Made by a program: the position numbers and the translations under genes. Below, piece after piece: positions 55,894 through 64,000 of a stretch of 64,000 nucleotides of DNA. Source of the stretch: Skeletonema tropicum (lineage: Eukaryota > Bacillariophyta > Thalassiosirophyceae > Thalassiosirales > Thalassiosiraceae); contig CM074144.1 of the NCBI GenBank assembly GCA_037178625.1, positions 124,001 through 188,000 on the forward strand. Direction: 5' to 3'. Under the pieces are notes generated by a model that saw only the letters and a list, made by a program, of their open reading frames with translations, made no database searches and was not told the DNA's origin. Within the stretch, counting starts at the first letter, position 1; each line of letters begins with the position of its first letter.

Positions 55894-56734
55894 CAATGTT
55901 GTTGGTAATGTTGGTGATAGGGCTACTGCAGAAATTAAATCAGAGCTGGCTCTGATTTAATTTTTTTGCGCGCGCCCCGCATCAACTAGCAAAACACTAA
56001 CAAAATAGACAAAACAACCATGTGAGCATACCCTCCTAGAGCGCACCTGTAATCGTATTGAACCCAAACTAAATCCGCGGAATGTCTTTAGGAGATGTAT
56101 CCGAATGCAAATATAATTTAGGCGACCGAATTATATTGAGACGATAAAGAGATACAGACGTACCAAAAGTGCCTATTTTCGCTAGGCAATTCTAGTGATT
56201 CTTTGTATGACGCATGCGTATATGAGCACCTATGCAGCCGCTGTAATGCGAGTATAGTATATGATGACTCCCAGCGGTTAAATCGAAAGGTAATAACATA
56301 AACTATCAACTTATGGCTAACTTATGGCCGGTGCAGGTAGGTGGAGGGTCGATGTTGCGGCGTAGTAGGGCATTGAGGCAACTAAGGCGGTGACAAGTTA
56401 ATCTTGAAATTCCTATTTGAAAGGGGGGGGGGTAAACTGCTGATTTTGGGGGGTATGGTTCCCGAATGAGGATTTTTTCCCCAGTGCATGAGGCTCACTA
56501 GCTTTCCCCCAACCTCAATCACCACCATCAATATCATGCTCCGCAGATGCTCCTACGGCATGCAGCAGCCTCAGAGTATTCAGTCGGGAACACTGAAAAG
56601 ACCGCTTCATCATTGGCATTTACCCTCTCAACAAGATTGAAAGACATGGCGCCTATTTCTCATTATTTCCTCCCCACTTCAGCTGTGTTGTTGCTGCTGC
56701 CATCAAAGAATCGCCATTTAAATCCGTCCGATGC
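55894..56734. other. Intergenic with a strong palindrome
   Basis: A perfect 15-bp palindrome, AAATTAAATCAGAGC / GCTCTGATTTAATTT, with a 2-nt centre lies at 55932-55963, followed by T7 and gcgcgcgcc. A related ctggctctgattttttt...gcgcgg motif recurs at 57900-57945. The rest shows no gene. Confidence 0.5.
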
Positions 56735-57219
56735 ATTGTTACATGCTTTCATTGTGCAAAACCACGATGTGTCTATTCTCCCGATGGTCGTGGCTATCGT
56801 GCAGCAGTGGCCGCACTGAAGCAGAAGCTTGAATCAGTTTTAGAGAGGTTTTAGAGCGTTATTCTTGTGGTGATTTGCTCTTCGACTACAGCGATCCTTT
56901 GAGTAAAGTTCTTGTTCAAAAGATGAACCCGACATATGAATCTGATATTGAAAATAATTACTATAACGAAGATGGCAGGGCCTTGAGTTTGCAAGATATT
57001 TGCGTCCACTGTGGAGAAACAGAGGATACTGGATCCGCTGGAACTTTCCTTCTAGGACAAAATTAGTTAGAGGAGCGTTGTTTGACAGAAGCATATCAAT
57101 GTAAGCCTATCTGCATCGAATGCCTTAAAATGAAGCGCAAAGTTGTCACTTCTGGGAGGAAGAATGAATTGAAGTCGAGGGAAGATAAGAGGAGGGCGAA
57201 AAGCAAGTTGACTAGCTAG
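56735..57219 (+). pseudogene. Remnant of a Cys-motif protein gene
   Basis: Protein-like text in two frames: VYSPDGRGYRAAVAALKQKL at about 56770-56830, then LLFDYSDPLSKVLVQKMNPT and SLQDICVHCGETED from about 56830, one in-frame TAG at 57064-57066, then KPICIECLKMKRKVVTSGRK ending at 57217-57219. The paired C..C motifs could bind zinc. Similar endings occur, from memory, in repetitive diatom proteins. The frame break and the stop indicate a remnant. Confidence 0.4.
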
Positions 57220-58226
57220 AATAAGTAGTAGTGACACCCACTGGGGAAAAATTACTGGGGAATAAATTAGTGGGGGTGGGGGTGACCTTCGCGAGCCAAC
57301 CGTAATAGGAATTTTAAGATTAACTTGTCCCCGCCCGCCTAATGCAGTCGAGTTTTGTGTTTTGTGCGTCGTTTGTTACAATAGCAAAAATCTCAAATCA
57401 TACTGTACGTTTGCCCTCAAATCCTACCTTTGACTTCAATTACGGGAGTTAGTGGACAAGTGAGGTATCATTGAGCTTCTACGGACAAAATAAATAACAT
57501 TGACGCTTTGAAATAGGGTCAACATCCTAGTAGTTACTGAGTTCTGGCTAGTCGTAGGGAGCCCATTTTCACCATGGTTGTGTCGTTTTAGATGCCATTT
57601 TTTGGCGCGAATCAGGTAGTTTGTCCGTGTACGGAGGAATTAATATTCAATACCGGTTGTCGCCGCTCGCAAACATCTAATTTTTTATGACTGGCGATCA
57701 CTCAGCGAAACATAAAATTCATTCAAGACAGTTTTTAAAGTAAAGGAGTGCTATAATATTAATTTTAGGCTTCGCTACGCGACGCTACTAATTCCGATGC
57801 GTCGCGTAGCGAAAAGAATTTTTTGAAAACTCCTTCTGGAAGCTACAAAAAGTTATCTTGAACTTTTTTGCATGGGTTTTGAAAGCAAACGTACAGTAGC
57901 TGGCTCTGATTTTTTTCAGCTCTGATTTTTTTTTGCGCGGTAGAGGGTGCAGTTTGCAGTTTGCAGCGTTTCTTAGAATAAGCATGTATGTGGGTTTCTA
58001 AAACTTGAGAAACTCCTCTGTCACTCTCTTGAGAGAAAGAGAGAGAGAGAGAGAGAATGGAAGCGGCTGTCCGAAACAGCTATCTCAGCTATCGTTAGCA
58101 AAACACGGAAGGTGGCTTCATTTGGATCAGTGCTATAATTGTCAGCAACATGAGGCAATACCAATCACAGATATTGAACCAACCTAAAAGCATTACAATA
58201 GCTATACAACACGTAGGTAATCAAAG
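57220..58226. other. Intergenic with a perfect hairpin and (GA)n run
   Basis: A perfect 15-bp inverted repeat TTCGCTACGCGACGC / GCGTCGCGTAGCGAA with a 13-nt loop lies at 57771-57813. A (GA)n run is at about 58031-58055. No gene recognised. Confidence 0.55.
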
Positions 58227-60440
58227 TCAAAGTCGAGACATTACTTTCGGCCGAATAATCGAGTCATCCACTCCATTTCCTCCATCTACATCATTCACAC
58301 CATCTCTCCTCAGCCTCAACCTCAACCTCTTCTCTCGATCCTCCTCTCGAATCTGCAACAACGCCTCAATAAAATCTGCAACAGCCACATCACTCCAACT
58401 TCCACTACTATTACTACCCGGCGGAGGACTCTCCTGCCAGCCCAAATGACCACCACACCGAGTCTTCACCACGACTACATTCGGATTCTCCAAACAATGA
58501 TTCAACTTTTTTTGGAACTGACCAAACACCAAAAAGTCATCTTGGGCCGAAATCTTTAACAATGGGACGGACACATGTCCAACGTAGCGATGACTACTCG
58601 ATTCCCACCAATATTCTTCTCCATCCTTGAATCCTATCCGTGTCGTGTAGGGTGGATGCGAATCATTACGGACGAGGTAGGGTGCAGCGGCATCATCCAA
58701 TTTACCAATAGTAGGAGCCAGCAATGCCTTCTTCATGGCGTGTTGAAATCCTGGTTCGTGATGTCGTCGTAACGACGATGCATTTTGGAGAATGCTACGT
58801 TTGACACCTGCACCCAACAGCATGTTCCAGGGGAATGCAATCGTGCCCGAGTGGATGTGGAGGGGATTTCCCATTGCGGCACCTCCGCCAATGCATTTGG
58901 GAAGTGTGCCATGAAGAGATTCTTCGCCGAGGTATTTGGTAACGATGTTGGCTCCCAGTGAATATCCTAGGAGGTAGATTGGTCCACCAATGTAATCATC
59001 ATCTTCTTCTTCATCATCGTCATTGTTCTCGACTCCCACGTTGCTTAAACTTGCACGCTTTCCACTCCCACTCCTTCTCTTCTTCTTCTTCTTCTTCTTC
59101 AACCGATATTCCAACTGTTCCACAACCCCCCTCAAATCACCAGTATATCCAGCATTATACCCCCGTGGCGTGGAATTCTTCACCTGATGCAAACCATCTT
59201 GTCCACGTAGATTCATACAACAGGCAATCCATCCCCGATCTGTGGCAGTACGCATCATGGAACGAATGTATCCAAATGTCGAATCATTGTTCATCCCGTG
59301 GAGGAGGAGTATGATTGGTTTGGTGATTGAGTTTGGTTTGGTAATGTCAATGTTATTGTCGTCCATTGTTGGAGAACTCTGCTGCTGCTGCTGCTGTGCT
59401 GTAGTGTTGTTGCTGTCGTTGGTAGTAGGAATAGTAGTATTTGTATCGAGAGGAATCTCCCAATCCAAAACGATCAGGGCACCATCCGCACCCATCTTCA
59501 TCACTTCTCGTACCCGTTTGACATTCGTATCATCATGATGTTTCCCCAGTGCATACGCAGCTGTCGAAGCGGCAATTCCACGTGTTCCGATGAATAATGA
59601 TGGAGTTACTGTTCGTGAGAATATCCCCTGCTGCTTAGTTTTAGGTTGTTGTTTTGATTCATTGCCCCTTGCGCTTTGTGCGAAGGAAGAGGAGGATGTT
59701 GAGGATGTTGTATTGTTCGATGGTGATTTGTTGTCAGTCAACTTGTGATAAATCCTCTCCATCCGTCCATTCAACACCTCACCACCACCACTATTGCTCT
59801 TCCCCACCTGACAAAACACAATGGGCGGAGCAGTCAGCTCCTTCTGCAACTTCAATTCATACTGCAACCCCACACTACACAATGATAATGCACCCAGCGC
59901 CCATCCGGTTGGGGTGGCGGGAAGGAGGTTGGAATTTAGCGATTCGATGAGGGAGGAGGATTGTCGACGGAGGATGCGGAAGGATTGATTGGTGGTGTTG
60001 TAGATGTTGCGGAGGGATTGGTTGAGGGGGGTGGAGGTGGATCGTTGTAAGCGAGGGCGGGGACGTGGAGTAGGGCGTTGTTGTTTGTGTGTAGGTGACG
60101 ATGTTGTTTTGTTGACATGTCTCTGACGATGATTTCGGTTATCATTCGCAGTTGTAGAAGTTTTGGAGGATGATGGCCTCATGATAAGTGACGAGGTCAT
60201 ATTATTATTATTGTCACTATCATCGTCAGTAGATTGAAGTGATTGTGTCTTTCTGGCATTCCCAGCGGCAAGATCGGCATCATCATCATCATCATTGTCG
60301 GCAGAGGCTGCTTTGGTATCAGATGCTTTGTCCCTCTGTTTCCTCCTCGCTGACTTGTTTGTTTTCAAGACGACAAAATCATCTTCGTCAGAGGAGGTTG
60401 ACATCGACGATGAAGAAGAGTCGGAGATTCCAACCACCAT
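58227..60440 (-). CDS. Alpha/beta hydrolase of the ABHD1/3 - YheT - EMB8 type
   Basis: Intact single-exon ORF of 737 residues from ATG 60440. The N-terminal ~330 residues are disordered, with Ser/Asp/Asn-rich, His/Arg-rich and poly-Gln tracts. The hydrolase domain follows: ILLLHGMNNDSTFGYIRSM (oxyanion region, about 378), NLRGQDG, a Lys-rich insertion (KKKKKKKKRR), LLGYSLGANIVTKYLG with Ser nucleophile (about 493), GGAAMGNPLHI, SAQDDFLVF with the acid residue (about 633) and CGGHLGW with the catalytic His (about 662). This is the YheT-like family of esterases/lipases; plant and animal relatives act on membrane lipids. Substrate unknown. A weak hydrophobic patch (GWALGALSLCSVGLQYEL) might anchor it. 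Fragments of both ends of this gene lie at 53795-53930 and 61672-61850. Confidence 0.85.
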   Translation of the reverse strand: MVVGISDSSSSSMSTSSDEDDFVVLKTNKSARRKQRDKASDTKAASADNDDDDDADLAAGNARKTQSLQSTDDDSDNNNNMTSSLIMRPSSSKTSTTANDNRNHRQRHVNKTTSSPTHKQQRPTPRPRPRLQRSTSTPLNQSLRNIYNTTNQSFRILRRQSSSLIESLNSNLLPATPTGWALGALSLCSVGLQYELKLQKELTAPPIVFCQVGKSNSGGGEVLNGRMERIYHKLTDNKSPSNNTTSSTSSSSFAQSARGNESKQQPKTKQQGIFSRTVTPSLFIGTRGIAASTAAYALGKHHDDTNVKRVREVMKMGADGALIVLDWEIPLDTNTTIPTTNDSNNTTAQQQQQQSSPTMDDNNIDITKPNSITKPIILLLHGMNNDSTFGYIRSMMRTATDRGWIACCMNLRGQDGLHQVKNSTPRGYNAGYTGDLRGVVEQLEYRLKKKKKKKRRSGSGKRASLSNVGVENNDDDEEEDDDYIGGPIYLLGYSLGANIVTKYLGEESLHGTLPKCIGGGAAMGNPLHIHSGTIAFPWNMLLGAGVKRSILQNASSLRRHHEPGFQHAMKKALLAPTIGKLDDAAAPYLVRNDSHPPYTTRIGFKDGEEYWWESSSHRYVGHVSVPLLKISAQDDFLVFGQFQKKLNHCLENPNVVVVKTRCGGHLGWQESPPPGSNSSGSWSDVAVADFIEALLQIREEDREKRLRLRLRRDGVNDVDGGNGVDDSIIRPKVMSRL

Positions 60441-60610
60441 GGTGCCTACACGTTAAAGATTGCTATTATTTGATTGATATTGATGGCATCTTTCCTCGTG
60501 CTCATCAATGACACAAAATACAAAACTTACAAATTTTATTCTTGAAGCTGTAAGCTAGCTGCGACGGCGGACTTTTTGAGACAGGTGTCTCTCCAAAGTG
60601 ACGCCATGGT

Positions 60611-61067
60611 GTTGATTTTTGCAGTCGAGTGTGGTCACAAATCGCTTGACACACCGCCACTCACGCTTTGGACACATCGGCCGAACGAGCACTGTTGTGG
60701 TCATCGAAGTGTCAACCACCGTCATCATCGACACTAATGGCCGCGGTCATTGACTTCCAGTGTGGTCATAAAAAGACGACCCAGTGACAACGACAACGGC
60801 AACACTGGTCATGAGTTTTGTCACTCAAGTTGGACTCAAGCTCAAGCTTCAATAAAGCTGATACTGATAACAGAAATAGAGATCGACTGTAGAAGCAACT
60901 GCGAATGAAAAGCGCAACAAGAATGAACGAAACCGCACGAAAAGGCCATGTCAAATTAAAAGTTTTCCAATTCAACCATTAAAAATGCACGCAACAATTT
61001 GTTGCTCCAAAGATTCATGGCTGTGTGTCAAGCGATTTTAGACCGCACTCTCCTTGCTGCAATCAAC
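60611..61067. repeat. ~460-bp repeat with imperfect inverted ends, GTGTGGTCA-rich
   Basis: The left arm gttgatttttgcagtcgagt...atcgcttgacacacc (60611-60659) is imperfectly repeated, inverted, at 61017-61067. AGTGTGGTCA and its inverse TGACCACACT recur between and beyond the arms, up to 61270. No gene in the area (60441-61330). Looks like a degenerate, partly nested element. Confidence 0.5.
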
Positions 61068-61329
61068 TCATAGCTTCACAAATAAAACCACAAACGTGCT
61101 CATGTTGTGTGTGACCACACTCGTGGAGAGTGCTGTGACCAAACTCGTGGTATGACCACACTGTTTCAGCGAAGCATGCAACAGTGTGGTCATTTACCAC
61201 TCGTTTTGTGTCACCACCGCTCTCTCCAGTCGTGCTTGTCACAACACCACATGCACTAGTGTGGTTTTATATAGTGACCTGTGCACCTCCAGAAATATCT
61301 AGAGTTGCACGGATAAGTCGTGGTACTTC

Positions 61330-61530
61330 CTCGTGGCAAATGTCGGCCAATACAGATCGACATACTATCTTGTGCAGAGTATTGGATACTGACAGTTGCT
61401 GCTATGACGATGTCCACCCCATGAAGAGACAAAGCGAGCTCGACAATCATTTTTCATTCTGTCAATGGATCTGAGAGCTTTTGCTTTTGAGATGGATGTA
61501 GCATTGATCGAAGTTGTCATGTGTCCGTCA
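61330..61530 (-). repeat. Dispersed repeat, inverted partner of 52869-53050
   Basis: Reverse complement matches 52869-53050: gatcaatgctacatc, aaaaatgattgtcgagctcg, ctctgcacaagatagtatgt and tttgccacgag. Both copies lie near fragments of the hydrolase gene, so they may mark the edges of a rearranged block. Confidence 0.75.
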
Positions 61531-61671
61531 TTGAACTACACCTTTGCTCGTACTACGCTCTCTAGCACAAGATGCAGTCAATTCTGAGGCGGTATGGTCG
61601 TCTCTCTTGATGAAAACTGGAGCATCTAAAATGCCTTTCCACTCAATGTAACACATAGCATTAGTATTGAT

Positions 61672-61850
61672 CGTTATGGAGTGCTTTCAAGACGACAACA
61701 AAATCTTTTCGTCGGAGGAAATTGACAACGAAGATGAAGGAGAATCTGAGATTCCAACCACCATGGTGCCTGCCTGCGTTAAAGATTGATTGCTATTATT
61801 TTCGATTGATATGATAGCATCTTTCCTCGTGCATTAATGATGCCAAAAAT
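61672..61850 (-). pseudogene. 5'-end fragment of the ABHD-type hydrolase gene
   Basis: Matches 60350-60510, i.e. the first codons and the upstream region of the intact gene: tttcaagacgacaa, tcttcgtc.gaggaa-type, gattccaaccaccatggtgcc, cgttaaagattg and catctttcctcgtgc. The start codon and first residues (MVVGIS) survive, then the match ends. Not functional. Confidence 0.75.
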
Positions 61851-62353
61851 GACGCTTTCGAACTCAGCTAAGTTCAAGTAGCAGGGCTTTTAGCTTTCTT
61901 CTCCCTCTAGTCCAGCCGACTTTGATAGTCAGAATTCCGCAAACTCCGCCAGTTGCTAGTTACTTTGACTATCAAAATCGGACTCCTAGCTGAGAGTTTA
62001 CACACAAAAGCACACAAATTAGTTAGTAAAAAGTTCTCCTTGCCTGAGAGTCCGATTTAGCTAGTTGAGAAAATGAGAACCGACTATCTAATTCTGAGCC
62101 AGAGAGTGCGGAGAGTGCTAACAAAAGAGCTGAAGTCATTCTCATTTTTCCGACAAGAAAACCACAAGCATTCCCAACTAACAGCGGCATCATGACACGA
62201 TGGCGCTACTTACTCCCCTCAACGCCAACATCAACATGCTAAATACATGATAAGACGACGTAGTAAAGGGTAGTTGTACAGCAATAATAAGAATATCAGC
62301 AACAAATAAGCCCAACAACGCATACCAACAACAACATCACGTCTGGGTTGGTT
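61851..62353. other. Intergenic, no gene seen
   Basis: About 500 bases. A gactatcaaa/tttgatagtc pair at about 61921-61978 forms a short inverted repeat. Otherwise nothing recognised. Confidence 0.4.
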
Positions 62354-63223
62354 ATGGCTGCTCGTCGACGAAGAGAGTCGCGGCATCAAACGGCTGCGCC
62401 AGACACTGCATCCACCGGCGCGTCTTCTTTTCGTTTAAGTGCAGATCAAGAAGCCGCAGTACTAGAGACTAGACGAAATGTGATAAAACATCTCCCTGAA
62501 TATAGGAATCGAATCGAGGAAACAATAGATTATTTCGAAGAACATATGCCCGACTACTACAGAGAAGTTGTGTACAACTTAACTCCGGAAACGAAAGCCG
62601 ATCCATCTCGCTTTTACTACAAAGCAAAACGGGACTTTCATTACGATCGCTTGATTAGGCTTTTGCAGCCATTGAAAGAAGTGGAAAGATGAAGCCAAAA
62701 CGAAACAGTATGGATTTTCGCATATCAGAAAATACCATGATGCTGATGCGATATTGAAGTGCTCAGAGTACTCCGGGGGCTCTCATGTAAGTCAAGAGTA
62801 TCGTGATGAAATGAATGCCTACATTGAAAGCATGAAACGAGAGAAAACCGTTGCAAAACAAAACAACCAAATTGAGGAGAAGGAGGCGGACCCGATTGGA
62901 ATTGATCTCTATTCGGACATAGCTAAGTGGGCGATAGAAGAAGGAACACCGGGTGGGATCCTAATTTGGGCGAGTTCGGTGACACAGTGGAATTGCAAGG
63001 CCGACCCATCAGTGTTGATGCTCTTGGCTTGAGTTATTTTGCCGTTTCCCAGCCTCCATCATCGCAGATCATCAGTGACTCCTTTGAAGCTGCCAAAGCT
63101 GCTTTGAAGCAGGAGCATCCATCTCTCTTTTCAAAGAAGGGTCATGGCACTTGGTCAGTCAGTACATGGTCTAAAGAATTACATCTTTCGTCGAGGAAGA
63201 GGAAAGCAACAGCCTCATCGTAA
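62354..63223 (+). pseudogene. Tyrosine-recombinase-like gene remnant (multicopy algal type)
   Basis: From ATG 62354 the frame encodes an Arg-rich start and EYRNRIEETIDYFEEHMPDY, ending at 62692. One base over it continues with FSHIRKYHDADAILKCSEYS, then EMNAYIESMKREKTVAKQNN, ADPIGIDLYSDIAKWAIEEG and TQWNCK. A second break near 63000 leads to GRPISVDALGLSYFAVS and the end at 63223 (WSVSTWSKELHLSSRKRK). The order (RKY.DA, E.N.fi.S.K.E, ADPI...WA.EEG, QWN...R.I..D.L) matches repetitive algal proteins that I remember as integrase/tyrosine-recombinase-like, related to Crypton- or DIRS-type elements. The catalytic R-H-R-Y part is not visible. Two frame breaks make it a remnant. Confidence 0.5.
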
Positions 63224-63721
63224 CTGAGGTAAATAATTAGTTGATCAATTAAGTTAAGATGACGTGATAGATGTACAATAGGACTAACCATTTTGGTATC
63301 ACAATCGGTCTATAATCCGTCTCTTATGATGTGCTATGTAAGTAGGCCAGCCTGATTTGTTTTGATGGCAGACATAGGATGTTACTAAACACATCTACAT
63401 ACATTTTTGTGTTTCAACTTCATACATTCGTGTCGATGTGCGTGTACTTGTCCTCGCTCCTCAATAGAGCTTACGGGCTGCTTACGGGGCGGGCCTTTGC
63501 AACTTCTACGTAACAGTAAACTAGTGTTAGATAGACACTGTTACCTACATAACATCACTACTGGTACTATAACTAACTTTCAACTAGCTAATTCCTCACC
63601 ACAAGAGTCCAAGAGTTTCTCTCAATTCCAGAAACCCACGTGCGTACCAAATAACCTAAAAAACCCACTTCATAAAATAATATGCATTACCAGAAGATAT
63701 TACAATTTACAATACTACTTC
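63224..63721. other. Intergenic, no gene seen
   Basis: About 500 bases. The frame at 63407-63745 has no protein-like character. Confidence 0.4.
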
Positions 63722-63932
63722 TTATGCATCATGACTGGGTGTTGATTGCCTGCTTTTGAACAGGTGAGTGAGTGCTATGACTGTACGATAAGGGTGCAGC
63801 CTATCCAGCTGAGATGGGATGAATTTTGTGATGAGTATGATTATTATTCTGCCCCGGCTTTTCGCTGACCGCACTGAGCGGGTGCACACATACTTTGTCT
63901 TCGATAGTTGTGATATTAACGTGTCTAACTGT
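63722..63932. repeat. Long inverted repeat, right copy (partner 55668-55893)
   Basis: Reverse complement of 55668-55893 with small indels; includes caggtgagtgagtgctatga, gggatgaattttgtgatgag, gctgaccgcactgagcgggt and atactttgtcttcga. The short tail to 64000 is unassigned. Confidence 0.85.
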
Positions 63933-64000
63933 CAGGTGATCATCTTTTTATAGTATCATCAACACAGGTACGAATTGATGTAACAATTGAATGGCGATGG

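Noticed and set aside
58958..59538. Plus-strand frames rich in His, Ser and Cys opposite the hydrolase gene
   Set aside because: Antisense shadows of a convincing alpha/beta hydrolase with its Ser, Asp and His in order.

Overview
The window looks like nuclear DNA of a diatom, most likely a centric one. Evidence: many short GT-AG introns (about 60-165 bp); a PPR protein with an ASAF-type plastid pre-sequence; LRR, DUF285 and cysteine-rich surface proteins of kinds common in diatoms; a small WY-motif gene family of stramenopile type; and a RIB43A axonemal protein, which fits a lineage with flagellated gametes. The organism call rests on remembered family distributions, not on a search.

Layout. 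0-3.2 kb: two copies of the small WY-motif family inside a ~2 kb segmental duplication whose partner lies at 46.4-48.5 kb. 3.2-13.8 kb: a membrane-anchored double-DOMON protein (minus), a seven-exon patatin-like lipase (plus, divergent), a 181-bp MITE next to a decayed SET-domain gene, and a secreted DUF285 (BspA-like) surface protein. 13.8-24.3 kb: a second MITE copy, a very large LRR receptor-like gene with three Cys-rich modules, and a convergent DExH RNA helicase. 24.7-31.5 kb: a hypothetical protein, an O-fucosyltransferase-like pseudogene and the PPR gene, all on the minus strand. 31.5-48.9 kb: gene-poor and repeat-rich, with two TIR elements, a compound 10-bp/palindrome satellite, a frame-broken Q/M-rich gene, three more WY-family copies plus an antisense fragment, and a decayed multicopy ORF. 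48.9-64 kb: RIB43A, the intact paralogue of the Q/M-rich gene, an LRR_RI protein, an ABHD/YheT-type hydrolase with broken end-fragments on both sides, a tyrosine-recombinase-like remnant, and a long inverted repeat.

The genes do not form one pathway. The shared theme is structural: local duplication and decay. Several long genes are open except for one or a few single-base frame breaks, which may be assembly indels, real pseudogenisation or, less likely, very short introns. Exon boundaries were read by eye from GT-AG sites, reading frame and family continuity; no transcript evidence was available.
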